DNA from: Streptomyces sp. JJ66
GTDB taxonomy: Bacteria; Actinomycetota; Actinomycetes; Streptomycetales; Streptomycetaceae
Length of the DNA: 64,000 nucleotides
Reading direction: 5' to 3'
Assembly (NCBI RefSeq): GCF_019303495.1
Contig: NZ_JAEVFI010000001.1
Coordinates: 396,383 to 460,382 of the forward strand
Below, piece by piece: positions 7,957 to 16,957 of this stretch. The position numbers and the translations under genes are program-made. Each line of letters opens with the position of its first letter. The stretch's first letter is position 1. Under the pieces are notes generated by a model that saw only the letters and a list, made by a program, of their open reading frames with translations, searched no databases and had not been told where the DNA came from.

Positions 7957-9972
7957 CTACTCCGCCGCCGTCGCCGCCTCGTCGATGGCGCGCAGCGAAC
8001 GGCGTACCTGCTCGGGGTGGGTGGTGTACCAGAAGTCCGGCATGGAGGCGCGCAGGAAGGTGCCGTAGCGTGCTTTCGCCAGCCTCGGGTCCAGTACCGC
8101 GACGACGCCCCGGTCGCCCGTGGCGCGGATCAGACGGCCGGCGCCCTGGGCCATCAGCAGCGCCGCGTGCGTGGCGGCCACCGCCATGAAACCGTTGCCG
8201 CCGCCCTCCTCGACGGCCTTCTGCCGAGCGCTCATCAACGGGTCGTCGGGCCGGGGGAAGGGGATGCGGTCCATGACCACCAGCTGGCAGTTCACCCCCG
8301 GCACGTCCACCCCCTGCCACAGCGACAGAGTGCCGAACAGGCACGTTTGCGGGTCATCGGCGAACCGCCGGATCAGCTCGCCGAGCGTCTCCTCACCCTG
8401 GAGCAGCACCGGCGCCCGCAGTCGGCCGCGCAGCTCCTCGGCCGCCGCCTGCGCGGCCCGCATCGAGGAGAACAGCCCGAGCGTGCGCCCGCCCGCGGCC
8501 TCGATCAGCTCCGTCAGCTCGCTGAGCATGTCCTCCCGGCTGCCGTCGCGACCGGGCGGGGTGAGGTGCTGGGCGACGTAGAGGATGCCCTGCTTGCGGT
8601 AGTCGAACGGCGAGCCGACATCCAGGCCGCGCCAGCGCGGCAGGTCCGCACCGCCGTCGGCCTGTTCGTGCGAGCCCTCGGGCGCGAGGCCCAGCGACGC
8701 GCCCACTCCGTTGAAGTCCCCGCCCAGCTTCAGGGTGGCCGACGTCAGCACCACCGAACGCTCGTGGAACAGCTTCTCGCGCAGCAGGCCGGACACCGAC
8801 AGCGGTGCGACGCGCAGCGAGGCGCCGAACCGGTCGTGCCGTTCGTACCAGATGACGTCGTACTCCGAGCCCTGTGTGACGCGTTCCGCCACCGCGTGCA
8901 CGTTCTCCAGCGCCGCCACGGCCTGTTTGCGCACCGCGTCCTCGTCCTGCACCGAGCGGTCGCGGGTGTTGCCCAGCGCCGACAGACAGCCGCGGGCGGC
9001 GTCACGCAGGGCGGCCAGCGCGTAGCCCAGGTCCTCCGGCACCGTCTCCAGGCGGCCGGGCAGGGCCAGCTCCATGACCCGCTCAAAGCCCTCGGCAGCG
9101 GTCAGCAGCTGGTCGGCCGCCTTCTCGTCCACCAGCTTGGCCACCCGGTTCACCGCGCGGTGGACGCCGCCCGGGGTGAGCTCGCCGGAGGCCACGCCAG
9201 TGACCCGGGAGACCAGTTCGTGCGCCTCGTCCACGATCAGCACCTCGTGGCTGGGCAGTACCGGAGCGCCCTCGATGGCGTCGATCGCCAGCAGCGCGTG
9301 GTTGGTGACGATCACGTCGGCCAGCTTGGCGCGTTCGCGGGCGGCCTCGGCGAAGCACTCCGCGCCGTAGGGGCAGCGGGAGGCGCCCAGGCACTCACGG
9401 GAGGAGACCGACACCTGGGCCCAGGCGCGGTCGGAGACGCCGGGGGTGAGGCCGTCACGGTCCCCCGTCTGAGTCTCGTCCGCCCAGTCCCGCAGGCGCA
9501 GCAGGTCCTTGCCCAGCTTGCTGGAGGGGCCCGCGCCCCCGGCGGACTGGGCGGCGGCCTCGAACGGGTCGAACAGGCCCGGTTCGTCCTCGGCGGGTAC
9601 GCCCTCGTGCAGCCGGTGCAGGCACAGGTAGTTGGAGCGCCCCTTGAGCATGGCGAACTCCGGACGGCGGCGCAGCCGCGGGTGCAGTGCCTCCACCGTG
9701 CGCGGCAGGTCGCGCTCGACGAGCTGCCGCTGCAGTGCGAGGGTGGCGGTGGCGACGACGACGCGCTCGCCCTGCGCGAGGGCGGGCACCAGGTAGCCGA
9801 GCGACTTGCCGGTGCCGGTGCCCGCCTGGATCAGCAGGTGGGTGCCCTCGTCGATGGCCTCCGCCACCGCTTCGGCCATGGCGACCTGGCCGGGCCGCTC
9901 GGTGCCGCCGACCGCGGTGACGGCGGCGTGGAGGAGGTCAAGGAGGGCGGGACCGCCGGATGGTGCGCTCAT
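7957..9972 (-). CDS. DinG/XPD-family ATP-dependent DNA helicase
   Basis: The 671-residue protein is an SF2 helicase of the XPD/DinG group, expected to unwind DNA 5'-3'. The Walker A motif QAGTGTGKS is near residues 49-57, the DEAH box is in VDEAHELVSRV, and the late motif MDRIPFPRPDDP precedes the QGAGRLIR motif VI. Four cysteines (in the YLC block and in ECLGASRCPYGAEC) fit the Fe-S cluster that distinguishes this family. It is transcribed convergently with lexA. I saw no SOS box at its start, so damage inducibility is not shown. Confidence 0.9.
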   Translation of the reverse strand: MSAPSGGPALLDLLHAAVTAVGGTERPGQVAMAEAVAEAIDEGTHLLIQAGTGTGKSLGYLVPALAQGERVVVATATLALQRQLVERDLPRTVEALHPRLRRRPEFAMLKGRSNYLCLHRLHEGVPAEDEPGLFDPFEAAAQSAGGAGPSSKLGKDLLRLRDWADETQTGDRDGLTPGVSDRAWAQVSVSSRECLGASRCPYGAECFAEAARERAKLADVIVTNHALLAIDAIEGAPVLPSHEVLIVDEAHELVSRVTGVASGELTPGGVHRAVNRVAKLVDEKAADQLLTAAEGFERVMELALPGRLETVPEDLGYALAALRDAARGCLSALGNTRDRSVQDEDAVRKQAVAALENVHAVAERVTQGSEYDVIWYERHDRFGASLRVAPLSVSGLLREKLFHERSVVLTSATLKLGGDFNGVGASLGLAPEGSHEQADGGADLPRWRGLDVGSPFDYRKQGILYVAQHLTPPGRDGSREDMLSELTELIEAAGGRTLGLFSSMRAAQAAAEELRGRLRAPVLLQGEETLGELIRRFADDPQTCLFGTLSLWQGVDVPGVNCQLVVMDRIPFPRPDDPLMSARQKAVEEGGGNGFMAVAATHAALLMAQGAGRLIRATGDRGVVAVLDPRLAKARYGTFLRASMPDFWYTTHPEQVRRSLRAIDEAATAAE

Positions 9973-10017
9973 AGGGCAGCCACCCTAAGGGGTCCCGCTG
10001 ACACCGCGCTCGTCTGG

Positions 10018-11829
10018 TCACCCAGCGTGCAGAGGGTTGGGAACGGTGCCGTCCACGACGGCGTGCGGCCGCTCCGCGCGGTCGCGGTAACCGTCGGCGT
10101 ACAGCCGGTTGCGATTGAGGCACAGCCGTCCGATGCGCTCGGTGAGCAGGTCGAACAGCTCGTAGCGGCGCTTCAGCTCGGGAAAGCGCCGCTGGTAGCG
10201 CAGCACCTCTTCGCGCGCCAGCGTCCAGAACCGGGCCTGAGGTACGCCGAGCTGCCGGGCGCACAGCGGCGCGAGGTAGCGGAAGACGCCGACGAACAGG
10301 CCGGTGTGGATGAACTGCGGAAGGAAGTCCGGCGGCTCGGTGAGCAGCGTCGCCCGCACCTCGCTGGGCACCTCGGCCAGCTCCGGCAGCGGCTGGGCGC
10401 ACAGGTTGACGTCGTCGACAAAGTCCTTGACCGCCAGCCGCGCCGGGACGTCCTGTTCGTCGAAGACGACGACGGCGTTCTCCCCGTGCGGCGAGAACAC
10501 GGTGCCGTAGCGGTACAGGAAGTGCAGCAGCGGCGGCAGCAGGGCCTGGAACAGGTGCCGCAGCCATACCTGTGGTGCGAGGCCGGAGCGGTGCACCAGC
10601 TCGGTGGTCAGACAGCGGCCCGCCGGGTCGGTGTGCAGCAGGGCGGCCAGGCTGCGCGCCCGCTCCCTGGGCGCCAGGTACGGCCCGATGGGCTCGCGCC
10701 AGATACATCCCAGCAGTTCGCGGTACTGGTACGGGACGCCGGGCAGCCGGTCGTACAGCGGGTGTTCGACGGTCACGGAGGCCACCTCGCCGAGGAGGAC
10801 GACCCGGGTCTCCTCGTGCAGGAACGGGTCGGCATCGCGCAGATGGTGAATCCAGGAGGTGACGGCCGGGGCCGCGAGCGTGCGCTCGGTGGGCAGGCCG
10901 CGCCACACGAGCGTGTTGAGTACCGACAGCGGCAGCTTGACGGTACGGGCCGCGGGGCGGCTGACGTTGAGGAAGGTGCGCACCGACTGCTGCGGCACCC
11001 GCAAGTCGTCGTCCTCGGGCAGCTCGATGACCAGGCCGTCGGCGATCTGGGCGGCGAACAGCGGCGCGATCGTCTCGTCCCACTGCCAGGGGTGCACCGG
11101 CAGCCACAGGTAGTCGTGGGGGTCGCGGTCCTGTTCGGTGACGGCGCGGGCGAACGCCTGCCGGACGCGCGCGGGCAGCTCGTCCTCGTACAGGCGGTCG
11201 GCGGTGGCCAGCGCCGGGGTGCCCCGGTAGCGGGCGAGCGAACGGTGGACGGCGAGCCACGGCAGCCGGGCCGGGGTGCGGGCCTCCGGGGTCCACCGCC
11301 GGGCGTCGGTGGCGGAGAAGCCGAGGCGGCCCTTGCTGGCGACGAGCCAGGGGTGCCCGGTGAGGTGTCCCTCCAGTTCGGCGTACCCGAGGTCGGCGAG
11401 GGCGGCGGCGGTGGGCGCGGACCGCGCGAGGCGGACGTCGGCGGCGAGGGTGGCCGTCAGCTCACGCAGCAGGTGTCCGAGGGTGTCGCCAGGGAGCCGG
11501 AGGAGGGTGCCGTGGGCGTCGGCGAGGAAGGCGAGCGGGTCGGTGGCCGGGGTGATCGAGTCGGGATCTACCTCCCAGTGCCCGTAGGCTCCGCGCCGCG
11601 CGCTGAACCGGTACACGTGGCTGCCGGGCACGGCCAGCCGGTACGGCCGCGGGGCGCTGGCGTGGTCGGCGTCTGCCCGGGGGAGGCCGCTGGTACTCGC
11701 CGTGGTTTCCGCGTCCTCGGGTTCGGGGGTGAGCACGCCTTCGTAGGCGAACTCGCCGAGCAGCTTGGCGAACAGGCGGCGGGCGGCGGCGTGCCAGGCG
11801 GCGGCGGGCGCCGGAGGTATGGAGGGCAA
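10018..11829 (-). CDS. IucA/IucC-family NIS siderophore synthetase (downstream copy)
   Basis: NRPS-independent siderophore synthetases adenylate a carboxylate such as citrate, succinate or a precursor acid and couple it to an amine or hydroxamate. This 603-residue copy starts at TTG (11827-11829) behind a well-spaced GAGGAG. It shows the family motifs HPWQWDE, SVRTFLNVSRP, KLPLSVLNTLVWRGL and, in the C-terminal FhuF-like part, SPHGENAVVV and AVKDFVDDVN. It is last in a three-gene minus-strand set after the acyltransferase (129-nt gap). It may act as the iterative or second condensing enzyme; the product is unknown. Confidence 0.9.
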   Translation of the reverse strand: MPSIPPAPAAAWHAAARRLFAKLLGEFAYEGVLTPEPEDAETTASTSGLPRADADHASAPRPYRLAVPGSHVYRFSARRGAYGHWEVDPDSITPATDPLAFLADAHGTLLRLPGDTLGHLLRELTATLAADVRLARSAPTAAALADLGYAELEGHLTGHPWLVASKGRLGFSATDARRWTPEARTPARLPWLAVHRSLARYRGTPALATADRLYEDELPARVRQAFARAVTEQDRDPHDYLWLPVHPWQWDETIAPLFAAQIADGLVIELPEDDDLRVPQQSVRTFLNVSRPAARTVKLPLSVLNTLVWRGLPTERTLAAPAVTSWIHHLRDADPFLHEETRVVLLGEVASVTVEHPLYDRLPGVPYQYRELLGCIWREPIGPYLAPRERARSLAALLHTDPAGRCLTTELVHRSGLAPQVWLRHLFQALLPPLLHFLYRYGTVFSPHGENAVVVFDEQDVPARLAVKDFVDDVNLCAQPLPELAEVPSEVRATLLTEPPDFLPQFIHTGLFVGVFRYLAPLCARQLGVPQARFWTLAREEVLRYQRRFPELKRRYELFDLLTERIGRLCLNRNRLYADGYRDRAERPHAVVDGTVPNPLHAG

Positions 11830-11958
11830 GTGCGTTCTCCTCGGTGTGCGACGGCGGAGTCAGAGGGGCTTGCTCCGGTCCTTCCGCTCGCCGCCGGGCG
11901 CCGGGGACGGTGGCGAGAGCGGGGGCAGGACCGCTGGGAACGACGTGCTGGCGGAACG

Positions 11959-12783
11959 CTATGGCGTCGGGCACCGCGTGCGGTCGCGAACGAGCAGAGC
12001 GGCCCGCTTGTCCGGCAGGTCCACTTCGGCGGCCAGCCGGAATCCCGCGCGCAGGAACGCGGCGACGGAGGCGGCGTTGCGCACGTCGGGCTCGGCCAGC
12101 AGGCGGTGGCAGGACGGCCGGTGGCTGAGCACCAGTTCGCTGACGGCGCGCAGCAGGGCGGTGCCGACGCCGTGTCCGCGCCGCTCGGGCGGGCCGATCA
12201 GCAGGTGGACGCCGGTGTCGTGCGGGCGGGTGGGGAAGTGCCGGGCCAGCGGGTCGAGATCAGCGCGGTACAGCTCCCAGTAGCTCATCGGTGTTCCGTC
12301 GAGCACGCCCAGGCACGGCACGCTGCGGCCGTCCCCAGCAAGCTGGGTGCGCAGGTGGGCCGCGGTGGTCTCGGCCGGACCGGCCAGCTCCCAGAACGCC
12401 GCGACGGCGGGGTCGTTCATCCAGCCGGTGAGCAGCTCCAGGTCGCGCTCCAGCCGGACGGGGACCAGGTGGAAGGCCCCGGCGGCGGACGTGACGGGGG
12501 GCCAGTCGGCCACGGCGCCGAGCAGTTCGCTGTCCGGCGTCCCGGCCGGGGGCGCGTCCTGGCCATGGGCGGCGACGAACTCGGCCGGGAGCTGGAGCTC
12601 CAGCGTGTCCTCGTCATCCGGGCCGGAGCCGGGCGGGGCGAACGCGGGTCCGGGCGGGGCGGAGCCGGAGCCGGACGGACCCGAGCCAGGCCCGGACGTG
12701 CCGAGCGCGAACCCGGACGAGCCGGACGGCGGCGCGGCGGGCCCCGGGGTGCCCACGCGGGTCACGGGATCGGTGGACGGCAC
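11959..12783 (-). CDS. GNAT acyltransferase of siderophore biosynthesis type (IucB/AlcB-like)
   Basis: The C-terminal 185 residues form a GNAT domain of the kind that acylates N-hydroxylated diamines in siderophore pathways. Landmarks are HLVPVRLERDLELLTGWMNDP, MSYWELYRAD, the CoA-binding stretch GPPERRGHGVGTALLRAV, and EPDVRNAASVAAFLRAGF. The first 50-60 residues are low-complexity Gly/Pro/Ser. It starts at GTG with GAGAGGAGG eight nt upstream. It sits between two NIS synthetases, which strongly suggests it supplies an N-acyl-hydroxylamine building block, but no N-hydroxylase or decarboxylase gene is adjacent. Confidence 0.85.
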   Translation of the reverse strand: MPSTDPVTRVGTPGPAAPPSGSSGFALGTSGPGSGPSGSGSAPPGPAFAPPGSGPDDEDTLELQLPAEFVAAHGQDAPPAGTPDSELLGAVADWPPVTSAAGAFHLVPVRLERDLELLTGWMNDPAVAAFWELAGPAETTAAHLRTQLAGDGRSVPCLGVLDGTPMSYWELYRADLDPLARHFPTRPHDTGVHLLIGPPERRGHGVGTALLRAVSELVLSHRPSCHRLLAEPDVRNAASVAAFLRAGFRLAAEVDLPDKRAALLVRDRTRCPTP

Positions 12784-12810
12784 GGCAGCCGCCTCCTCTC
12801 GGCGGGCGGG

Positions 12811-14721
12811 TCAGCGGTCAGCCAGCGGGTTGGGCAGCGTGACGTACACGGACTGGGTATCGACCGGGCCAACCAGCTCGTCCAGCCCGTGCAGCCGCGT
12901 GAGCAGGTTCGCCTTGCAGCGCAGCGCCGGTGCGTCCAGCAGGAGGGCCGGGAGCGGGGAGCAGGGCTCGCCGTGGGTGCTGCTCGCCCGCCCGGCGAGG
13001 AAGTGCCGGAGCGCCGCGAGCAGCAGGGCCTCATCGACGCCGAGCTGGGAGCCGAAGGCCCCGATGAGGCCGAGCACGTGATTGATGCCCAGGTAGTAGG
13101 CGAACCGCTCGTCGGTGACGGCGTCGGGCACGAAGGAGTCGCTGGTCTCGCCGACGCCCGGGACGCGGGCCTGGAGCGCGGCACGGTGCGAGGCGCGGAA
13201 GTAGTAGCCCTGGTTGTCGCGGTACCTTCCGCCCCTGGGCCAGCCCTCGGCGTCCAGCAGGACCAGGGTGTTCTGCTGGTGCGCCTCCAGCGCGATGCCG
13301 GCGTGCGCGTCCAGCCACAGCACCGGGGCGACGACGGCGTCCAGGTAGCGCAGGAACCACTCGGCGGCGACGGCGGTCACCGCACGCCCGCCGCGGGCCG
13401 CGATGCCGTGGACGGCGTCGGCGAGCCGGGAACGCGTCGGGTGGCCGGGGACGCCGGGCCAGGGTCGCGGTGAGGTGAGCGCGGCGAGACACACGGCGTC
13501 GTCGCCCGGCGCGAACGGGTGGTGCCGCAGCACGGTGTCCAGCCCGGGCACCGGCTGTCCGTCGGGGCTGTTGACGCCGAGCCAGGCCGGGTCGCGCACG
13601 ATGTCGAAGCTAGGGTGGGCCGCGCGCCACTGCTCGCCGAGCCCGCTGCGCAGCAGCCGGTGCACCTCCACGCCGCGCTGTGCTTCCTTGCGCAGGTTTT
13701 CCCGGCGCGAGTTGGTGATGCGCAGGGCCAGGGACAGTTTGAGCATGACGGGCGTATCCGGCCGGGCCACGGTGCGCACGGACGACGTCGGGTGCCAGAG
13801 GTCGCCGTGTGGTCCGAGGTCATGCAGGAGACCGGCGTCCAGCAGGGCGCGGACCTCCGGGCGGTGCCGCACCGCGCGGGCCTGCCACGGGTGGAGCGGC
13901 AGCGGCACCGTGTCGGGCGTAGGCAGCCGGAGGCCGGGGGCGAGCCGGGCGGCCAGCCGGGCGGCGGGCAGGGTGCGGCCGCTCTCCGTCCAGGCGGAGT
14001 CGGCGGCGAGCACCGAGGGGTCCACGCCGAACCAGTGCAGCCGGAAGGTGCCGTGCAGCTCCGGTGAGTAGCGTTCGGCCTCCTCCGGTGACAGCCCCTC
14101 GCGGCTCTTGGGCGCGGGGTGCATCGGGTGGCCAAAGACAAGCGACTGCTCGGCGGCCAGGAACCGGCTGTGGCCCGCCGGAGGTTCGGGGGCAGCGCGG
14201 CGTGCGGCCACGAAGCGGGTGGTGCGGCGGACGGAGTCGGCCACGCGGCTCACCAGATCGGTGCCGTCCTCGATACCGCTGGAGTGCTGATGGGTCGCTT
14301 CGCGGGCGAGCAGCGCGGCGAGGGTAGGGGCGTCGAGGTCCGGGGCGTTGGCGGGCGCGACGGCCAGCCGGGGCGGGCCAAAACGGTGCCAGCCGGTGGC
14401 GGACCAGTACCGCACGGGCACGTGCACCGCCGTCCCGCAGGCCGTCAACGGCAGGGCGAGCATGCCCCCTTCGGGTGGGGTGCCCGGTCCGGTCTCGCGG
14501 AGCCAGCAGCGCAGCAGGTTCTCCGCCGCGGCGTGGTCGGCGGCGCGAGCCGGCTCCGGATCGTCGAGCGGATCGGGAGCCGGGGCCCCGGGTGGGTGAA
14601 CCCCGGGCGTCCGCCGTGCCTGGCGTGGCACCGTCGCGTCGTCCAGCAGCGCGGCGGGGCGCTGCCGCACCACGGGGGCATCCCTCGTCTCGGGTTCGGC
14701 CGATTCGGCGCGTTCGTCCAC
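12811..14721 (-). CDS. IucA/IucC-family NIS siderophore synthetase (upstream copy)
   Basis: This is the first gene of the siderophore set. I choose the GTG at 14721 (protein begins with DERAESAEPE) because GGGAGG lies just upstream; it gives 636 residues. Motifs include LPLHPWQARAV, HPTSSVRTV, KLSLALRITNSRRENLRKEA, and the C-terminal block EAHQQNTLVLLDAEGWPRGG followed by YRDNQGYYFR. It ends 27 nt before the acyltransferase start, so the genes are probably co-transcribed. I looked for an IdeR/DmdR-type iron box upstream and saw no convincing one. The two synthetases are clearly divergent from each other and are not a recent duplication. Confidence 0.9.
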   Translation of the reverse strand: MDERAESAEPETRDAPVVRQRPAALLDDATVPRQARRTPGVHPPGAPAPDPLDDPEPARAADHAAAENLLRCWLRETGPGTPPEGGMLALPLTACGTAVHVPVRYWSATGWHRFGPPRLAVAPANAPDLDAPTLAALLAREATHQHSSGIEDGTDLVSRVADSVRRTTRFVAARRAAPEPPAGHSRFLAAEQSLVFGHPMHPAPKSREGLSPEEAERYSPELHGTFRLHWFGVDPSVLAADSAWTESGRTLPAARLAARLAPGLRLPTPDTVPLPLHPWQARAVRHRPEVRALLDAGLLHDLGPHGDLWHPTSSVRTVARPDTPVMLKLSLALRITNSRRENLRKEAQRGVEVHRLLRSGLGEQWRAAHPSFDIVRDPAWLGVNSPDGQPVPGLDTVLRHHPFAPGDDAVCLAALTSPRPWPGVPGHPTRSRLADAVHGIAARGGRAVTAVAAEWFLRYLDAVVAPVLWLDAHAGIALEAHQQNTLVLLDAEGWPRGGRYRDNQGYYFRASHRAALQARVPGVGETSDSFVPDAVTDERFAYYLGINHVLGLIGAFGSQLGVDEALLLAALRHFLAGRASSTHGEPCSPLPALLLDAPALRCKANLLTRLHGLDELVGPVDTQSVYVTLPNPLADR

Positions 14722-14952
14722 AAGACCTCCCTGAACGTGTGGGCCGCTGCGCAGCCGTACGGAGTAACGACGCGGACGGCGGGAGATCACGGCCGGGCGG
14801 AAGATCGGCTGCCAACCCGGGCTGGGCAGGCGGAACCGCGGACCCGGCGAGCGCCGTCGTACGCGGCACCGGCATAGTTGGGGGTCACCGCGCTCCGGCT
14901 CGGTGCATGACAAGCCGCTCAGCACGACGATCGTTTCAGGGGGAGTTCGTAC

Positions 14953-16158
14953 ATGTCAGCCATGTCCAAGGCCGCGCGGCGGCGCCGTCCGGCGCTGGCC
15001 ACGGCCGCACTGGTAGCCGCGTTCGCGGTGGCCGCCACCGCCTGCGGCCCCGACGAGGTGCAGCCGGACGACACCAAGCCCAGCGCGTCGGCCCCGGGCA
15101 GCCTGAACCCGGACGAGCTCGCCCTGCCCGAGGACCTGCCCTTCGACCTCGACGATCTCAAACGCTGGAAGGAGGGCGAGTGGGATAACTGGGACCCCGA
15201 CGGCTGGCTCGGCGACGCCAAGGACTTCATCAACCCGATCATCGAGGACCTGTGGGACCGCCAGCGCATGCGGGAGGCCGAGGAGCCGGAGCGCGAGGTC
15301 GAGGAGGAGGAGATCGAGGGCACGCCCGAGGGTGACGGCGACGGCTCCACCGAGGACGAGGGCGTCACCGACCCCGAGCCCGCGCCCGTCGAGGCGGCCC
15401 CGGTGCGCACGCCCTACACCGACAACGCGGCGCCCTACGGCAAGGTGTTCATGGACACCCCGCAGGGCCAGATGGTCTGCTCCGGCACGGTCGTCCAGGA
15501 CCCGGCCAACCCGGGGAAGTCCAACCTCGTCGCCACCGCGGGGCACTGCGTGCACGGCGGCCAGGGCAGCGGCTGGTTCCGCAACGTGGTCTTCGTGCCC
15601 GGATACAACAACCAGAGCCTGCCAGCGCAGCAGCTGGCGACGGCTCCGGAGGAGGACGTCCTCCCGCATGGCATCTGGTGGGCCTCGCGGGCCGCCACCA
15701 CCGATCACTGGCGCACCGCGGGCGCCAACACCGGTGGCGCGGGCGCGGCTCAGGACTTCGCGGTGCTGGAGGTCAAGCCGGAGGACGGCGGCGCGGCCTC
15801 GCTGCAGGAGACGGCCGGCGCGGCGGTGGAGATCAACTTCAGCCAGCCAGCGGTGGATGCGCTGGGCGAAGTGACGGCCCGCGGCTACCCCGCAGCCCCG
15901 CCGTTCGACGGCTCCGCGATGTTCAGCTGCACCGATGCCCCCTCCCGCCTGACCATCGACGCCGCGCAGCCGACGCTGTACCGGATGGGCTGCACCATGA
16001 CGGGCGGCTCCTCCGGCGGCGGCTGGGTGGCGAGGGGCCCGGACGGTGACGACGTGCTGTACTCGGTGACGTCCGTCGGCCCGCCCACCGCTACCTGGCT
16101 CGCGGGCCCGCGTCTGGGCGCGGAGACGAAGGCGGTCTTCGACGCGCTGTCCGGCTGA
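14953..16158 (+). CDS. Secreted trypsin-like serine protease, probable lipoprotein
   Basis: The 401-residue product has a basic N-terminus, a hydrophobic core and a candidate lipobox ending ATAC (Cys near residue 31), so it is probably exported and lipid-anchored. An acidic, Pro/Glu-rich stalk (residues 35-150) precedes a chymotrypsin-like domain. The triad is readable: His in VATAGHCVHGG, Asp in AAQDFAVLEV and Ser in TMTGGSSGGGW. A GGGGGAG ribosome binding site precedes the ATG; an in-frame ATG three codons on is an alternative. It diverges from the siderophore set. The substrate is unknown. Confidence 0.85.
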   Translation: MSAMSKAARRRRPALATAALVAAFAVAATACGPDEVQPDDTKPSASAPGSLNPDELALPEDLPFDLDDLKRWKEGEWDNWDPDGWLGDAKDFINPIIEDLWDRQRMREAEEPEREVEEEEIEGTPEGDGDGSTEDEGVTDPEPAPVEAAPVRTPYTDNAAPYGKVFMDTPQGQMVCSGTVVQDPANPGKSNLVATAGHCVHGGQGSGWFRNVVFVPGYNNQSLPAQQLATAPEEDVLPHGIWWASRAATTDHWRTAGANTGGAGAAQDFAVLEVKPEDGGAASLQETAGAAVEINFSQPAVDALGEVTARGYPAAPPFDGSAMFSCTDAPSRLTIDAAQPTLYRMGCTMTGGSSGGGWVARGPDGDDVLYSVTSVGPPTATWLAGPRLGAETKAVFDALSG

Positions 16159-16205
16159 CGCGATACCGGACGTGCGCCGGGGGCACCGTACGCGGCGGTG
16201 AAGCG

Positions 16206-16237
16206 AAAAGGGGTGTGGGGTCTCCCACACCCCTTTT
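16206..16237. terminator. Bidirectional terminator between the protease gene and panD
   Basis: Perfect 14-nt arms (16206-16219 and 16224-16237) enclose a 4-nt loop, with A4 leading in and T4 leading out, so it can act on both converging transcripts. Confidence 0.88.
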
Positions 16238-16247
16238 CTTGCCCCGC

Positions 16248-16670
16248 TCAGGCCGAGGCGACAGCCAGCGGGCTGCGCGTCGTGTCCGTTCCGGGGACGG
16301 GGGCGGACGGGTCGGAGCCCAGCTCCACGATGCGGTTGTCCTCGTCTACGTGCACGACCTTAGGCCGGAACGCGCGCGCCTCAGCGTCCTCCAGCTGCCC
16401 GTAGCTGATCAGGATCACCAGGTCGCCGGGATGCACCAAGTGCGCGGCGGCACCGTTGATGCCGATGACGCCGGAGCCGCGCTGGCCCTCGATGACGTAG
16501 GTCTCCAGGCGGGCTCCGTTGGTGATGTCCACGATGTGTACCAGCTCACCGGGAAGCAGGTCGGCGGCGTCGAGCAGGTCGGCGTCGATGGTGACCGATC
16601 CCACGTAGTGCAGGTCGGCCTCGGTGACCGTTGCCCGGTGGATCTTCGACTTGAACATGGTGCGCAGCAC
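16248..16670 (-). CDS. panD: Aspartate 1-decarboxylase
   Basis: PanD decarboxylates L-aspartate to beta-alanine for pantothenate and CoA synthesis. I choose the GTG at 16670 ([15 protein letters not shown]), which reproduces the usual family N-terminus and gives 140 residues. The self-cleavage site Gly24-Ser25 in HYVGSVTID generates the pyruvoyl cofactor. Downstream motifs [21 protein letters not shown] and DLVILISYG are intact. It stands alone between two terminators, so it is probably monocistronic. Confidence 0.95.
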   Translation of the reverse strand: MLRTMFKSKIHRATVTEADLHYVGSVTIDADLLDAADLLPGELVHIVDITNGARLETYVIEGQRGSGVIGINGAAAHLVHPGDLVILISYGQLEDAEARAFRPKVVHVDEDNRIVELGSDPSAPVPGTDTTRSPLAVASA

Positions 16671-16860
16671 GGTGCCGGACTCCTCCGAATGCGTAGGGTC
16701 GCGCTCCCTGCGTGCGGGATGCGCGCCGTTCCCGGCCATGCTACGGCGCTCCCGCCCTCCCCCGCCCCAGACGTTGACGCGGATCACACACCGGGCCGGG
16801 CCACCGGTCATCCCGGGCGGCGGAGCAGGCGGCGGCCAGCGCCCGCGGCCCGTGGCTCAC

Positions 16861-16876
16861 CCGGGTACGTACCCGG
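16861..16876. promoter_or_regulatory. 16-bp perfect palindrome upstream of panD
   Basis: CCGGGTACGTACCCGG is a perfect palindrome about 190 nt upstream of the panD start and 31 nt beyond the hflX terminator stem. It could be an operator or a cruciform-prone element; no known regulator site is recognised. Confidence 0.4.
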
Positions 16877-16905
16877 AGCCGGTGGAAGCCCGGTGGAACG
16901 ACGGA

Positions 16906-16930
16906 CGCCCCCGTCAGGCCGACGGGGGCG
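16906..16930 (-). terminator. Stem-loop after hflX
   Basis: Perfect 10-nt arms (16906-16915 and 16921-16930) around a 5-nt loop lie 28 nt past the hflX stop. Confidence 0.75.
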
Positions 16931-16957
16931 AAGGTCAGGGCAGGCCGGGAGGGCACG

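Noticed and set aside
8017..13473. Open plus-strand frame of about 1800 codons across the helicase and siderophore genes
   Set aside because: It spans three separate minus-strand genes and their gaps and resembles no protein; a codon-bias shadow.
14722..14952. IdeR/DmdR-type iron box for the siderophore genes
   Set aside because: No 19-bp AT-rich dyad resembling TTAGGTTAGGCTAACCTAA was found by eye; a weak site cannot be excluded.
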